Shown: positions 8,373 through 17,806 of the stretch, piece by piece
Layout of the letters: every line of letters begins with the position of its first letter
How positions within the stretch are numbered: the first letter of the stretch is position 1
Source of the DNA: Synergistaceae bacterium
Lineage (GTDB): Bacteria; Synergistota; Synergistia; Synergistales; Aminobacteriaceae
NCBI GenBank assembly: GCA_031267575.1
Contig: JAIRYN010000059.1
Span: 1 to 54,693, forward strand
Reading direction: 5' to 3'
Length of the DNA: 54,693 bases
Notes under the pieces: model-generated
The model's database searches: none
Told to the model about the DNA's origin: nothing
Seen by the model: only the letters and a program-made list of their open reading frames with translations
Position numbers and translations under genes: made by a program

Positions 8373-10335
8373 ACACATCAATCCCCACGATGTCTTGAAC
8401 TATCGTTTTTTGTCCTCTCCACGTTTTTCTCCAGACGGAGCGAAGATTGCTTTCTTGGTCCATCAGGCAGATCTGAAAGAAAATCGCTATTTCTCCAACC
8501 TCTGGATCTATAACCTCGCGTCGGAGAGGGCGACGCAGCTCACTTCCTCCGGATCTGAAAAAGCCTTCTGTTGGAGCGTGGACGGAACGAAAATTCTCTT
8601 AGTCAGCGAACGTGGCCTGAAAGATCCAAAAGAAAAGGAAAACAAGAAAAAAGCGGCACTCTACTCCATTGTTGTCGAGGGTGGCGAGGCTTTACTCTTA
8701 GCCCAGATACCGGAGCCGGTCACCGAGCTGTGGGCTCTGGGTGAAGACCAGCTGCTTTTGAAAACCGTCGCAGACCCCGATGAACCTCGATTTGAGGACG
8801 CGGACTACATGATCTTTACTCAGATCCCCTTCTGCTCCAACGGAAAGGGTTTCACGGGCCAGAAACGTGCGGCCCTTTCCTCCTACGCCATTTCCACGGC
8901 GGACTTGCGGCACCTCTCTCCCGAGGACATGGCCGTGGGACAGACGCGAATTTCCACTGATCGTAAACGCGCCTTGGCGGTGGGAATGGTCTACAAGGAC
9001 GTGATGCCGGAGACCAGCGGTGTGTGGGAGTTCAACCTGGAAAACGGAGCCGTGACCGCCCTTTTGCCTCAGGAATCCTTCGCTTGGTTCTGTGCCGCTC
9101 CTTTTGGAGGTGGGGTTTTGGCGACGGGCACGAACATGAAACATTACGGTAAAAACGAGAACGCCCGTTTCTACCTCAAAGAAGAAACCAAGGAAAAACT
9201 CGACTGTTTAACTCCCGAACTGGACAGGGGACTGCGAAGTTCCGTCATCTGTGATTGCCGCTACGGACTCACCGACATGAACCTGGCGTTCTGGGTCGAT
9301 TCCAGTGCTTCTTCCCCCAGCGCGTGGTTCGTTTCCACGGACGATTATCACGCGCGCCTCCACAGGCTTTGGGCCGATGGGAGCATTGAGCAAGTCACGC
9401 AGGAGCTTCGCAGCGTAGACGATTTCGACGTGCGAGGAGATTGCGCCGCGGTGGTGGGTTTGGAGGGGCTTTTTCTTCAGGAACTCTATCTGGTGGAAAA
9501 CGGTCGAGAACGTCGCCTGACTGACTTCAACCGCGCAATGATAGCCAGTCGCGAACTCAGCGTTCCCGAGTACGTTCACCTGGAAAATGGAACACCCTGG
9601 GGACTTGACTGCTGGTATATGCGTCCCGTGGGCTTCGAGGTGGGCAAAAAATATCCGACTCTACTCCACATACACGGCGGACCTAAGATGACGTTCGGCG
9701 ACGTTTTCGTCCACGAAATGCAGTGCTGGGCCGCGGAGGGCTTCGTTGTGCTATTCTGTAATCCGCGAGGCAGCGACGGCAAGGGCAATGAGTTCGACGA
9801 CATCCGAGGCAAGTACGGCACCATCGACTACGACGACCTGATGCTATTCACGGATTGGGCGGTGGAGACGCTGCCTTTCGTGGACAAGAATAGGATGGGA
9901 GTGACGGGGGGCTCCTATGGAGGTTTTATGACGAACTGGATCGTGGGACACACGGACCGTTTTCGGGCGGCGGTTACCCAGCGCAGTATCTGCAACTGGG
10001 TTTCGATGACGGGACTTTCCGACATCGGCCATTATTTCGTGGCGGATCAGCAGGCCGCTGACGTTTGGAGCGATGTCGACAAGCTGTGGTGGCACTCTCC
10101 TCTGAAGTACGCCGATCAGATCAAGACTCCTACTTTGGTTATTCACTCCGACGAGGATCATCGCTGTGAGGTATCCCAGGGACTCCAGATGTTTTCGGCG
10201 CTGAAGCGTAACGGCGTGGAGAGCAAGATTTGTGTCTTCAAGGGCGAAAACCATGAACTCAGCCGCGGAGGTCGTCCCAAGTCTCGTCTGGCACGGCTCC
10301 AAGAGATTATCAAGTGGTTCAAAGAACATTTGTAA
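8365..10335 (+). CDS. S9 family serine peptidase (acylaminoacyl-peptidase/prolyl oligopeptidase type)
   Basis: This is a predicted cytoplasmic oligopeptidase of 656 aa. The N-terminal part contains WD/beta-propeller-like repeats beginning SSPRFSPDGAKIAFLV. The C-terminal alpha/beta-hydrolase has the nucleophile in GGSYGGFMTNW (Ser517), the acid in HSDEDHRC (Asp598) and the base in GENHELS (His630). The oxyanion region HIHGGPKMTFGD is also intact. No signal peptide is visible. ATG 8365 follows AGGAGG and overlaps the mini-ptb stop, so the two genes are translationally coupled. Its likely role is in peptide use by an amino-acid-fermenting anaerobe (inference). A terminator-like hairpin follows at 10411. 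Confidence 0.93.
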   Translation: MNEHINPHDVLNYRFLSSPRFSPDGAKIAFLVHQADLKENRYFSNLWIYNLASERATQLTSSGSEKAFCWSVDGTKILLVSERGLKDPKEKENKKKAALYSIVVEGGEALLLAQIPEPVTELWALGEDQLLLKTVADPDEPRFEDADYMIFTQIPFCSNGKGFTGQKRAALSSYAISTADLRHLSPEDMAVGQTRISTDRKRALAVGMVYKDVMPETSGVWEFNLENGAVTALLPQESFAWFCAAPFGGGVLATGTNMKHYGKNENARFYLKEETKEKLDCLTPELDRGLRSSVICDCRYGLTDMNLAFWVDSSASSPSAWFVSTDDYHARLHRLWADGSIEQVTQELRSVDDFDVRGDCAAVVGLEGLFLQELYLVENGRERRLTDFNRAMIASRELSVPEYVHLENGTPWGLDCWYMRPVGFEVGKKYPTLLHIHGGPKMTFGDVFVHEMQCWAAEGFVVLFCNPRGSDGKGNEFDDIRGKYGTIDYDDLMLFTDWAVETLPFVDKNRMGVTGGSYGGFMTNWIVGHTDRFRAAVTQRSICNWVSMTGLSDIGHYFVADQQAADVWSDVDKLWWHSPLKYADQIKTPTLVIHSDEDHRCEVSQGLQMFSALKRNGVESKICVFKGENHELSRGGRPKSRLARLQEIIKWFKEHL

Positions 10336-10370
10336 CATCAATTCAGTAATCGGCGATAATCCTCTGGAAA

Positions 10371-10400
10371 GTTGATGTTGATGTTGATGTTGATGTTGAA
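10371..10400. repeat. Hexanucleotide tandem repeat (GTTGAT)
   Basis: Four perfect copies of GTTGAT plus a degenerate fifth (GTTGAA), followed by a GAA run, stand just before the terminator hairpin behind the S9 peptidase gene. They are non-coding on either strand. This is one of many short tandem duplications in the window. Confidence 0.9.
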
Positions 10401-10410
10401 GAAGAAGAAG

Positions 10411-10458
10411 GGGTTTCGAGAGGAAGAAACGTTTTCTTGCTCTCGAAAAACCCTTTTT
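10411..10458 (+). terminator. Rho-independent terminator after the S9 peptidase gene
   Basis: GGGTTTCGAGAG (10411-10422) pairs with CTCTCGAAAAACCC (10440-10453) with one bulged A. The loop can fold further (AAGAAAC/GTTTTCTT). The T-rich run TTTTTATTTT follows on the plus strand. It lies between the convergent peptidase and yedF genes. Confidence 0.75.
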
Positions 10459-10529
10459 ATTTTCTCAGCATTCAGGCCGTTTTACACATCGCGCTCTTTA
10501 ATTATCCTCATAACTCACACTCACGATTT

Positions 10530-11201
10530 CTACAGTGTGAGAATCTTGTTCGCTCTGTTCAAGGTCTCGACGATTTCAAACATGTTGGAGATTGTTCCGG
10601 CTCCAATCTGCTCGGCGATCTGGAAGTGACTGACGCAGGTTCCACAGACGAGGAGAATCACGTCCTTCTTTACTAAGTTCTTCAAGTGATCGCAGGAGGA
10701 GGAATCGTAAAGGGCCAGCTTGACTCCCTCGTTCATGAGCGCCACCGCGCAAGGCGGCTCGTCCAACTGCGACAAAGTCCCCAAAAAACTTTTCATCAGG
10801 ACTTCTCCCAACTGCTGATCGTTGCGCCCAAGGATATTGCAGGTGATGAGGACGGAAAAGGTTTCTTTCGTCGAGGGACAGGGAGCGAACTCTGCACGAG
10901 ACGGAAGAGGCCAGTCACCGGAGGCTTGGGCAACCGCAGCCGCCGCAGTCTCAATTAAAGCCTGGTCGGGTTGCTCTGATGGCGCTTGCTCTACTTGTCT
11001 CCTTGCCGAAATCGTGAGTTGCCCCTCATCGTCTCTCAGTTGAACCCCAAAACCCTTGCTCTCCAGAAAGCGCCGCACGTTGGTGGCCGAGACCGGGTTG
11101 TCCAGCAGGACCTCCAACTCCTCCTCGCCCCGATCCACGCAGGTCTTGGTCATGATGACTGGTTCCGGGCACTGTTTACCTCTCGCGTCGATTTTCTTCA
11201 T
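10530..11201 (-). CDS. yedF: Selenium metabolism protein YedF (TusA-like + DsrE-like domains)
   Basis: YedF-type proteins are associated with selenium use and are thought to handle or deliver reactive Se/S. The protein, about 223 aa, starts MKKIDARGKQCPEPVIMTK, a TusA-like domain with the conserved CPEP cysteine, followed by a linker and a DsrE-like domain (VLITCNILGRNDQQLG; LCVCGTCV-type region read as LLVCGTCVSHF). I chose ATG 11201, with GGGAGG upstream, because the upstream in-frame codons are a GTTCCTGTTGCT tandem repeat and not family sequence. It is divergent from selA-selB, which fits a shared selenium function. Confidence 0.9.
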   Translation of the reverse strand: MKKIDARGKQCPEPVIMTKTCVDRGEEELEVLLDNPVSATNVRRFLESKGFGVQLRDDEGQLTISARRQVEQAPSEQPDQALIETAAAAVAQASGDWPLPSRAEFAPCPSTKETFSVLITCNILGRNDQQLGEVLMKSFLGTLSQLDEPPCAVALMNEGVKLALYDSSSCDHLKNLVKKDVILLVCGTCVSHFQIAEQIGAGTISNMFEIVETLNRANKILTL

Positions 11202-11228
11202 TCTGCTCGTTCCTCCCAAATATATTGT

Positions 11229-11282
11229 TGGTGTTCCTGTTGCTGTTCCTGTTGGGATTCCTGTTGCTGTTCCATGTGATGT
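11229..11282. repeat. 12-bp tandem repeat upstream of yedF
   Basis: Variants of GTTCCTGTTGCT, with one GTTGGGATTCCT unit, repeat about four times between the yedF start and the yedF/selA promoter region. The repeats would lie in the yedF leader RNA or just upstream of it. They extend the yedF frame artificially and are not family sequence. Confidence 0.75.
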
Positions 11283-11319
11283 TCCGCGTGATTTTATCAT
11301 TTGGGTTTATTATAGAACG

Positions 11320-11354
11320 ATCGAAGTGAGAGCGACAATCAAGAGAACTTCGAT
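11320..11354. promoter_or_regulatory. Inverted repeat between yedF and selA, possible operator
   Basis: ATCGAAGT (11320-11327) and ACTTCGAT (11347-11354) form a perfect 8-bp inverted repeat with a 19-bp spacer in the divergent yedF/selA intergenic region. The right arm is followed by TATTATGCT, which could be part of a -10 for selA. The role as a regulator site is inference only. Confidence 0.35.
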
Positions 11355-11390
11355 TGTATTATGCTATCGAATTGGCGAGGAGCATCGATA

Positions 11391-12935
11391 ATGAGCGGCA
11401 ATAATGATGAAAAAAATAATGACGAAAAAATTGATGGAATCGAACGAAAGATGCGCATGATCCCAGGCATGGACATTCTTCTCGAAAAAGAATGGACTAT
11501 CCCATGGCAGAACGAGCTGGGGCGGGATACGGTCAAGCGAACGTTTAACGAAGAACTGGCGCGTGTCCGGCAGCGCCTTCTGGCGGGAAATGACGCGGAT
11601 GTCTCGCCGGATACATTGATGGATACATTGATGGATACATTGATGAAAACCCTTGAGTCTCTTTTGAGGGTCAAGGCGCGTCGACATCTGAGGCCAGTCA
11701 TTAACGTTACGGGAGTGGTGGTGCATACAAACCTGGGACGTTCTTGTCTGGCCCAGGACGCCATTCAGGCGATGCGGGAGGTCGCCCAGGGCTATAGCAA
11801 TCTGGAGTACGACCTAGAGGAGGGAACACGGGGAAACCGGAATGATCACGTGGAAGCACTCCTTTGCGAACTTTCGAACGCAGAGGCTGCCCTGGTGGTT
11901 AACAATAACGCAGGGGCCGTGTTGCTCTGTCTTTCCGCCCTGGCTCAGGGGTTGGAGGTCGTTGTGTCGCGAGGCGAACTCGTGGAAATCGGCGGTTCTT
12001 TCCGCATCCCCGACATTATAGTGTCCTCCGGTGCCATCCTGGTGGAGACGGGAACCACTAACAGAACGCACTTGGAGGACTATACCAAGGCCATTACGGA
12101 AAAGACATCCCTACTGCTGAAGATTCACCCTTCTAATTTCAGAATGGAGGGTTTCACGGCGGCTCCAGAGAGAAAGGCACTGGCCGCCTTGGCTCACACA
12201 CAAGGGTTGATCTTCATGGAGGACGCTGGTAGCGGGCTTCTGGTAGAGAAACAAATCCTGGGTCCGGTTTTCGAAGGGGAAACGGACGTGAAAAACTGCC
12301 TCCGAGAGGGCGTGGATTTGGTGACGTTCTCCGGAGACAAGTTACTGGGTGGCCCCCAGATCGGCGGTATCGTCGGCAAGAAAAACTTTGTGGACCGGTT
12401 GAGGGAACACCCTTTGCTACGGGCCCTTCGCGTGGACAAATTGACCTTGGCGGCCTTCGAGGCTACCCTACGCCTTTATAGAAAGGGCGACTACGACAGG
12501 ATACCCACTCTGGCCATGCTGCGCCGGACTCCAGAATCCATGAAAAACCAAGCGGAGCGCCTGGCTGAGAAACTTCGCAAAGTAATTGGACCCCAAGCCG
12601 AAATTTTGGTCATAGCCGTAGAAGACGCGGTGGGAGGTGGTTCTTGCCCTGCCTTGCCTCTGATGGGTTGGGGCGTCACTGTGACGAAACACCCTAGGGG
12701 CAACGCCGGACATTTGCAAAAACTCCTGCGCGACCGAGAGATCCCCATCTTGTGCGGGGCTCGGGAGGATGCCCTGGTGATCCACATGCGGACTCTGCAT
12801 GCAGCAGGAGAAGGAGAAAAAGAAGCGGAAGGAGAAAGGGAAATTTTGCGAGCCTTTGACGAGCTGAACGCGATGTCAAACGAAAAAAACAAAGAAAACA
12901 AAGAAAACTCCCCTGAAAGACAAAACGCAAGATGA
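11391..12935 (+). CDS. selA: L-seryl-tRNA(Sec) selenium transferase
   Basis: SelA is the PLP enzyme that converts Ser-tRNA(Sec) to Sec-tRNA(Sec) using selenophosphate. The PLP lysine is in [10 protein letters not shown] (Lys317), and the core [16 protein letters not shown] and [15 protein letters not shown] motifs are present. ATG 11391 has GAGGAG 8 nt upstream; an earlier in-frame ATG lacks this. At 514 aa it is longer than the usual 450-470. Part of the excess is a 12-bp tandem repeat (11609-11645) encoding [14 protein letters not shown] in the N-terminal region, plus a charged C-terminal tail ([10 protein letters not shown]). It overlaps selB by 4 nt (ATGA), so the two are coupled. No selC tRNA was found in the window. 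Confidence 0.95.
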   Translation: MSGNNDEKNNDEKIDGIERKMRMIPGMDILLEKEWTIPWQNELGRDTVKRTFNEELARVRQRLLAGNDADVSPDTLMDTLMDTLMKTLESLLRVKARRHLRPVINVTGVVVHTNLGRSCLAQDAIQAMREVAQGYSNLEYDLEEGTRGNRNDHVEALLCELSNAEAALVVNNNAGAVLLCLSALAQGLEVVVSRGELVEIGGSFRIPDIIVSSGAILVETGTTNRTHLEDYTKAITEKTSLLLKIHPSNFRMEGFTAAPERKALAALAHTQGLIFMEDAGSGLLVEKQILGPVFEGETDVKNCLREGVDLVTFSGDKLLGGPQIGGIVGKKNFVDRLREHPLLRALRVDKLTLAAFEATLRLYRKGDYDRIPTLAMLRRTPESMKNQAERLAEKLRKVIGPQAEILVIAVEDAVGGGSCPALPLMGWGVTVTKHPRGNAGHLQKLLRDREIPILCGAREDALVIHMRTLHAAGEGEKEAEGEREILRAFDELNAMSNEKNKENKENSPERQNAR

Positions 12936-14911
12936 GCGAAGAACGGGAAATATCACGGGAAATATCTTTGGTTATCGGCACGGCCGGCCACATCGACCAC
13001 GGCAAAACGGCGCTGGTAGCCGCTTTGACTGGTGTGGATTGCGATCGGCTGCTGGAGGAAAAGAAGCGAGGCATCACGATCGAGCTGGGTTTCGCTCCAT
13101 TACGCCTTGAAGACGGTCGCGTCATCAGCGTCATCGACGTCCCAGGTCATGAGCGCTTCATCCGCCAGATGGTAGCGGGCGCGTCGGGCGTGGATGCCGT
13201 GTTGTTGGTGGTGGCGGCGGACGAGAGCGTCATGCCTCAGACGCGAGAGCACCTAGCGATTCTGGAGCTTTTGGGCGTCAAAGACGGTCTAATCGCCATC
13301 ACTAAATCGGACAGGGTCGAACCCGAAATGTTGAAGCTGGTAGAGGAAGACGTGGAAGAGTTTGTCAAGGGGACCTTCCTTCAGGGAAAAAAAATTGTTT
13401 CACTCTCGGCCGTGACAGGACAGAACCTCCATGTTCTCCAAAAGGAGCTGATGACCTTGGTGAATCGGGTACACCCGCGCCCGCGAAAAGGAGCGCTGTT
13501 TTTGCCCATTGATCGAGCGTTTCCCATATCGGGTTTCGGCACGGTGGTGACGGGGACGGCTTATCGCGGCGTCGTCCATCCGGGAGATGAGGTGGAGGTT
13601 TTTCCCACCGGTGGAGATGGAAAAAACGGGAAGAAGCGGGAGGCGAAGATACGAAGCCTTCAAGTTCATGGGCAAACAGTGAAAGAGGCCTATGCCGGAC
13701 AGCGTGTGGCGGCGAACTTATCCAACATCGCGGTGGACGACCTGGCTCGAGGTGACGTGATCTGCCGCAAGGGCATTTACCTGGACACGCGTTGTTTCGA
13801 CGCTATTTTGAGGATTCTGCCCTCTGCCGTGGAGCCCGTGAAGCACTGGCAACGGGTTCGCGTCTACATCGGGACCTCCGATGTACTGGCGCGGGTTTCC
13901 CTTCTGGAAAGCAAGCGTATCTTGCCCGGCGAAGAGGCTCCGGCTCAGTTAGTGCTGGAGGAGAATGTGGTCTGCATCGCGAATCAACGATTCATCGTCC
14001 GGTTTTACAGTCCCCTCGTCACCATCGGCGGCGGTCGAGTGGTCTTTCCCTACGGATGCAAACCTAGAGGTACCGCGGCCCGCGCTCTGATGTCGCGCCG
14101 GATACGAGCTCTGGGAGTCTCCACCTCCATCGAGGAACGGTTTTCGCTCTTGGTCGGGCAAGCTGGGATCCTGGATTTCGACCGCGCCTCGGTGCTAGTT
14201 CAGGAGTCTCCGGCCGAATTGTCCACCATAGCCGGTCGGGTTCTGAAAAAGGACGAGGTCCTGGAGCTGAAAGGAAACAAGCCCATCTACCTGTCCCCGT
14301 CTTTTTTCGAGGAACTGATCTCGACGACGAGGGATATTCTGAGAGCTTATCATAAAACTTACAGTTCGAAGGATGGAATGCTTTTCGACGAACTGGTGTT
14401 GTCGGGACTTATTCTCAAAAAAGTGCGAGATGGTAAGGCAGCGCGCTCCCTAATCTCTCTCTTGGTGGAGAAAGGAATCGTTGTCCTGGAAAACGGCAGG
14501 GCGCGTCTGCCTGATTTCACGCCCAGGGACGATGAGGTTTTGCGCAAAAACGAAGAAGCTCTTTTCGCTTACTGCCGGAGAAAGGGCTTTCAACCACCCA
14601 CGCTGGAAGAGGCCCGGACGGAGCTGAAAATGGACCCCCGCGCTTTCTCTCTTTTGATTCAAAGTTTAAAAAATCAAGATTTAAAAAATACCCGCAGGCT
14701 TGTGCTGTTGCCAGGCGAGTTTCTGTTGACAAATGAGGTGGAAAATAACATGATAGAAGTCTTGAGAAAAATCGAAAGCGATGTGACCCTCGCCGCCGTT
14801 CGCGACGCCACAAACAGTAGCCGTAAGTTTATCCTTCCTATTCTGGAGTACTTCGACTCCCAGGGCCACACGCGCCGGGTGGGAGATATCCGCGTCGTGA
14901 AGGGACGGTAG
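12932..14911 (+). CDS. selB: Selenocysteine-specific translation elongation factor SelB
   Basis: SelB is a GTPase that brings Sec-tRNA(Sec) to UGA codons followed by a SECIS hairpin. The 659 aa show G1 in [19 protein letters not shown], the G2/switch I region [13 protein letters not shown]3 [16 protein letters not shown] and G4-type ITKSD, then EF-Tu-like domains 2 and 3 and C-terminal winged helices (from about residue 400) that bind SECIS RNA. The start ATG overlaps the selA stop. The N-terminus carries a duplicated REIS (EREISREIS) from a tandem duplication at about 12945-12968. Selenoproteins must be encoded elsewhere in the genome; I saw no UGA-interrupted selenoprotein frame here. Confidence 0.95.
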   Translation: MSEEREISREISLVIGTAGHIDHGKTALVAALTGVDCDRLLEEKKRGITIELGFAPLRLEDGRVISVIDVPGHERFIRQMVAGASGVDAVLLVVAADESVMPQTREHLAILELLGVKDGLIAITKSDRVEPEMLKLVEEDVEEFVKGTFLQGKKIVSLSAVTGQNLHVLQKELMTLVNRVHPRPRKGALFLPIDRAFPISGFGTVVTGTAYRGVVHPGDEVEVFPTGGDGKNGKKREAKIRSLQVHGQTVKEAYAGQRVAANLSNIAVDDLARGDVICRKGIYLDTRCFDAILRILPSAVEPVKHWQRVRVYIGTSDVLARVSLLESKRILPGEEAPAQLVLEENVVCIANQRFIVRFYSPLVTIGGGRVVFPYGCKPRGTAARALMSRRIRALGVSTSIEERFSLLVGQAGILDFDRASVLVQESPAELSTIAGRVLKKDEVLELKGNKPIYLSPSFFEELISTTRDILRAYHKTYSSKDGMLFDELVLSGLILKKVRDGKAARSLISLLVEKGIVVLENGRARLPDFTPRDDEVLRKNEEALFAYCRRKGFQPPTLEEARTELKMDPRAFSLLIQSLKNQDLKNTRRLVLLPGEFLLTNEVENNMIEVLRKIESDVTLAAVRDATNSSRKFILPILEYFDSQGHTRRVGDIRVVKGR

Positions 14912-14916
14912 AGCCG

Positions 14917-15672
14917 GTGTTCGTGTTCAAGGGAGACAAGCTGTTGGCGCAGGGTGATTTTTGTGAGCTGGAGAGCCCAACCTCGAACGTGGTGAGAGAT
15001 TCCCGTCAGCTTCCACCTGCTTGGCAGGACTTATCCTTACCCACTTGGTGCGAAGTGAAGGAATGGGAAGAGAACCTAGTGTGCGAAAATGAATGGGTGG
15101 ACCTGCGGGATGTCTGGCAGAGGTGGGGGGAGGAGACCTTTGCTCGGGCAGGAACGGCCTATCAATACATGAACTGGCTGCGACACTCTCGGTTCTGCTC
15201 CAGTTGCGGCGCCCCCTTGTCACCGAAGGAGGAAGAGCGAGGGTTGCGGTGCGAGAACTGCGGCCGTGTGATTTACGCCCCCCTTCACCCGGCGGTGATC
15301 GTCGCCGTGGAACGCGACGGAAAGCTCCTTCTCGCCCACAACACCCGTATGCCATCGAGGCGCTACAGCGTCATTGCGGGGTTTGTTGAGCCTGGTGAGT
15401 CTCTGGAACAGACAGTGCGGCGGGAGATTATGGAGGAGGTTGGGATAGAAGTCCAGGATGTTCGCTATTTTGGAAGCCAGCCGTGGCCTTTTCCTTGCTC
15501 GCTGATGTTAGGTTTCACCGCACGATGGAAGAACGGGGATTTGTGCCCCGATGGTGTGGAGTTGGACGACGCTGGCTGGTTCGCCCCCAACGAGTTCCCC
15601 GACATCCCACCAGCCCTCAGCATCTCACGAAAGCTCATCGACGACTTCGCTCGGCGGATGAAAAGTATATAA
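14917..15672 (+). CDS. nudC: NAD(+) diphosphatase / NADH pyrophosphatase (Nudix)
   Basis: NudC hydrolyses NAD(H) and can remove NAD caps from RNA. The 251 aa have a zinc ribbon (CSSCGAPL ... CENCG), a Nudix box GFVEPGESLEQTVRREIMEE followed by VGI, and the NudC-specific SQPWPFPCSLMLGF motif after the box. All catalytic glutamates are present. The start is GTG 14917, 5 bp after the selB stop, with GGGACGG overlapping the end of selB as the likely ribosome-binding site. The close spacing suggests read-through from selAB, though a functional link to selenium is not evident. Confidence 0.93.
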   Translation: MFVFKGDKLLAQGDFCELESPTSNVVRDSRQLPPAWQDLSLPTWCEVKEWEENLVCENEWVDLRDVWQRWGEETFARAGTAYQYMNWLRHSRFCSSCGAPLSPKEEERGLRCENCGRVIYAPLHPAVIVAVERDGKLLLAHNTRMPSRRYSVIAGFVEPGESLEQTVRREIMEEVGIEVQDVRYFGSQPWPFPCSLMLGFTARWKNGDLCPDGVELDDAGWFAPNEFPDIPPALSISRKLIDDFARRMKSI

Positions 15673-15709
15673 TATTGAATATATAACAGTAAGGGAGGTC
15701 GGTTGTAAC

Positions 15710-16621
15710 ATGAAATTTAGTGGTGTTTTTATGTGGTGCGCGGTGGCGATTATTCTGTTTTCGATGAACACGCAGGCGTTTGCGGCGGATATTCCCAATG
15801 TATACAAATACCAGCTCGGAGCCTTTGAAGTGATTCTTTTGTCCGAGGGGCAGTCCCAGGGAAGCGGCGGAACCCTCATCGGAACCGACGATGAAATGAT
15901 GAAAAAATACATGCCCAGCGGGACTTACCCTACGGCGGTCAACACTTTTCTCGTTCGCACGCCGGACCGGGTAGTTCTCATCGACACAGGATTCGGGAGA
16001 GAGCTTTTCAAAAACATGAAAAGCGTCGGTGTAGAGCCAGAATTGATCGACGCTGTTTTATTGACTCACATGCACGGCGACCACATCGGCGGCTTGTTGA
16101 CCGAGGAGAACAAACTCGCCTTTCCCAATGCCAAACTCTACCTGGCGCGGCAGGAGCGCGACTACTGGGCCAGCGAGGAAATCATGAAGACCTTCCCGGA
16201 AGACCGGCAGGGTGGTTTTCAGAACAGCCAAAAAGCGCTAACGGCCTATGGCAACGCCGTACAGACCTTCGACCCCCGTGGGATCGATGTCGAACCGGAG
16301 TTTCTTCTGCCCGGCATCAAAACCATCGCGGCTTTTGGTCATACGCCTGGTCACACGCTTTATATGATAGAGTCCGATGGGGTAAGGCTTCTGATTTGGG
16401 GGGACCTGACTCATGCTATGGCGATTCAGATGCCCGTGCCACAGGTGGCTATGACATACGACGTTAACCCAGAGGAAGCTGTGGCCTCACGGTTGACCGT
16501 TCTGAAATACGTCTCGGAGGAAAAAATTCCCGTGGCGGGAATGCACGTTCCCTACCCCGGCGTAGGAGAGATTACCCCCAACCCAGAAAGCGGCTACACT
16601 TTTACGGCCTCTGCCCCATAG
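15710..16621 (+). CDS. Exported metallo-beta-lactamase-fold hydrolase
   Basis: The protein has 303 aa with a clear signal peptide (positively charged start, hydrophobic AVAIILFSM, cleavage likely after QAFA, about residue 25), so it is predicted periplasmic. The metal site LTHMHGDHIGG (HxHxDH) is intact, with further ligands in GHTPGHT and GDLTH. These place it in the MBL superfamily, close to quorum-quenching-type and other small hydrolases; the substrate cannot be read from sequence. The ribosome-binding site AGGGAGG precedes ATG 15710. It is separated from nudC by 37 bp, including an AT-rich stretch that may hold its own promoter. Confidence 0.88.
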   Translation: MKFSGVFMWCAVAIILFSMNTQAFAADIPNVYKYQLGAFEVILLSEGQSQGSGGTLIGTDDEMMKKYMPSGTYPTAVNTFLVRTPDRVVLIDTGFGRELFKNMKSVGVEPELIDAVLLTHMHGDHIGGLLTEENKLAFPNAKLYLARQERDYWASEEIMKTFPEDRQGGFQNSQKALTAYGNAVQTFDPRGIDVEPEFLLPGIKTIAAFGHTPGHTLYMIESDGVRLLIWGDLTHAMAIQMPVPQVAMTYDVNPEEAVASRLTVLKYVSEEKIPVAGMHVPYPGVGEITPNPESGYTFTASAP

Positions 16622-16763
16622 TGATCGGCAAAAAACGTCACGACGAGCGACGAGGTTGTTGGAGAAATTGTTTTGAGACGGGAAATCCATTGTCCGGAAC
16701 GGTACGATGTTGCCCTAAAGTAAAAATCATCAATATGAAAACCGTCGAAGTGTTGTCGAAGTG

Positions 16764-16795
16764 TTAATAAAAAACACGCGCAAGGCGTTCTTGCG
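16764..16795 (-). terminator. Rho-independent terminator of the leftward FtsK/nuclease/ATPase operon
   Basis: On the minus strand CGCAAG pairs with CTTGCG (16779-16795, 5-nt loop), then CGTGTTTTTTATTAA follows as the U tract (16776 down to 16764). It lies about 70 bp beyond the stop of the FtsK-like pseudogene, so it is placed to end that transcript. Confidence 0.65.
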
Positions 16796-16865
16796 AACGA
16801 AAACAACCGTAGAAGAACAAATCGCGCGTGATATGCCTGATCCGTAGCGGACAGTGAGATATCTC

Positions 16866-17805
16866 TTAGCCCTGTTGGCTCCAGTACTCCGCTCTCAGCA
16901 TATCCGCCGAGGCCAGAGGAGCTTGAAGGTGTTGTAGGGGAACGCTGCCTCCCACCAGCAGGTCGCCGTGTCCCAGAAGGTATTGCGCCTGCCCCACTCC
17001 CTCTCCCAGAATGATCTGGCTGTTGGCTTGGCTGGTCACCTTCAACGCAACGCGTAGTTGCAGATTCGCCTTATGCCTGTTACCACCTTGGCGTCGGGGC
17101 GCTGGGTCACCAGAATCAGGTGTATCCCGGCGGCTCGGCCAGATCCACCCAGAAGACCCTGCCGTCGATGTCCAAGCCTAGGAGAAACGTGGCTTCGGAT
17201 TTCGGGCGAGTCGGAGCGGCCATTTTCATCATATCGACCAAATCGACCAAACTCAGGGGTTGACGGACGCTTCGGGGCACGTCCACGCTGACATAATCGC
17301 TCTGTGCCTGAATCAGCGACGGAGAGGGTAAGGCAGAGGGTAAGGCAAGGGTGTAAACAGTTCGATTGAAATATGACTGAATCTATGTTAATATACATAA
17401 TTATGAATAAATTAGAGTAGTTGTCGCTATTGCTTCGGGAGTGGACGTGTCCGCAATGCGGCGTACATCGTGACCGAGACGTGAACGCAACGATCAATTT
17501 AAGAAATTACGCCGTGAGTTCCGCGGTGTTAGCTTGTGGAGAGGAAAGCTCTGGCCATCGTCACGAGATGGTGGTGAAACTGGCCTCAGTGAAGCAGGAA
17601 GTCAGCTTTGAATCTGTTTAGACAGATTTGAATGGGTCTGACGGAACGGCAACCTGTAGGTCCTATGAAACGTGGGCCTTTAATGTTCCTTTGCCTTCCA
17701 CGATCACGATGAGGCGATGCTGACGCAGCGCTTCCAGCAGTTGGGTTATGCGCTTTTGTCCTTTGCCTTGCTTTTGCCTTTTGTCTCGCGCCGTCTTCTC
17801 CTCAT
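16866..17805 (-). pseudogene. FtsK/SpoIIIE-like DNA translocase, decayed and interrupted by a tnpB remnant
   Basis: Pieces of one translocase are visible on the minus strand. The start region is 17805-17650: ATG, an Arg/Lys-rich stretch, then after a -1 frameshift KRITQLLEALRQHRLIVIVE. A pre-ATPase part lies at about 17330-17135 (YVSVDVPRSVRQPLSLVDLV; FLLGLDIDGRVFWVDLAEPP). The C-terminal RecA part is at about 17140-16866 (AAGIHLILVTQRPDAKVVTG; RVALKVTSQANSQIILGEG; LLGHGDLLVGG). The Walker A and B region, about 200 residues, is deleted between DLAEPP and AAGIHL. A second frameshift at about 17068 looks like one A lost from ATAAAGG. A tnpB remnant occupies 17.4-17.6 kb. It follows the nuclease gene at 1 bp, so it was the last gene of that operon. 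No ATPase activity is possible. Confidence 0.8.
17442..17628 (+). mobile_element. IS605-family tnpB 3' remnant with right-end hairpin
   Basis: The plus-strand codons encode a TnpB C-terminus: WTCPQCGVHRDRDVNATINL (the last zinc-finger CxxC and the HDRD-x-NA motif of the RuvC-like nuclease), then a tail ending VKQEVSFESV at 17621. The N-terminal nine-tenths of tnpB are missing. A perfect inverted repeat AATCTGT/ACAGATT (17611-17628) overlaps the stop and is typical of IS200/IS605 right ends. It is inserted inside the FtsK-like gene, in opposite orientation. Confidence 0.8.
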
Positions 17806-17806
17806 C

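Noticed and set aside
17042-17497. A 151-codon intact gene on the minus strand
   Set aside because: Only its C-terminal third resembles FtsK; it arises by joining fragments across frameshifts and crosses the tnpB remnant, so it is part of a pseudogene.
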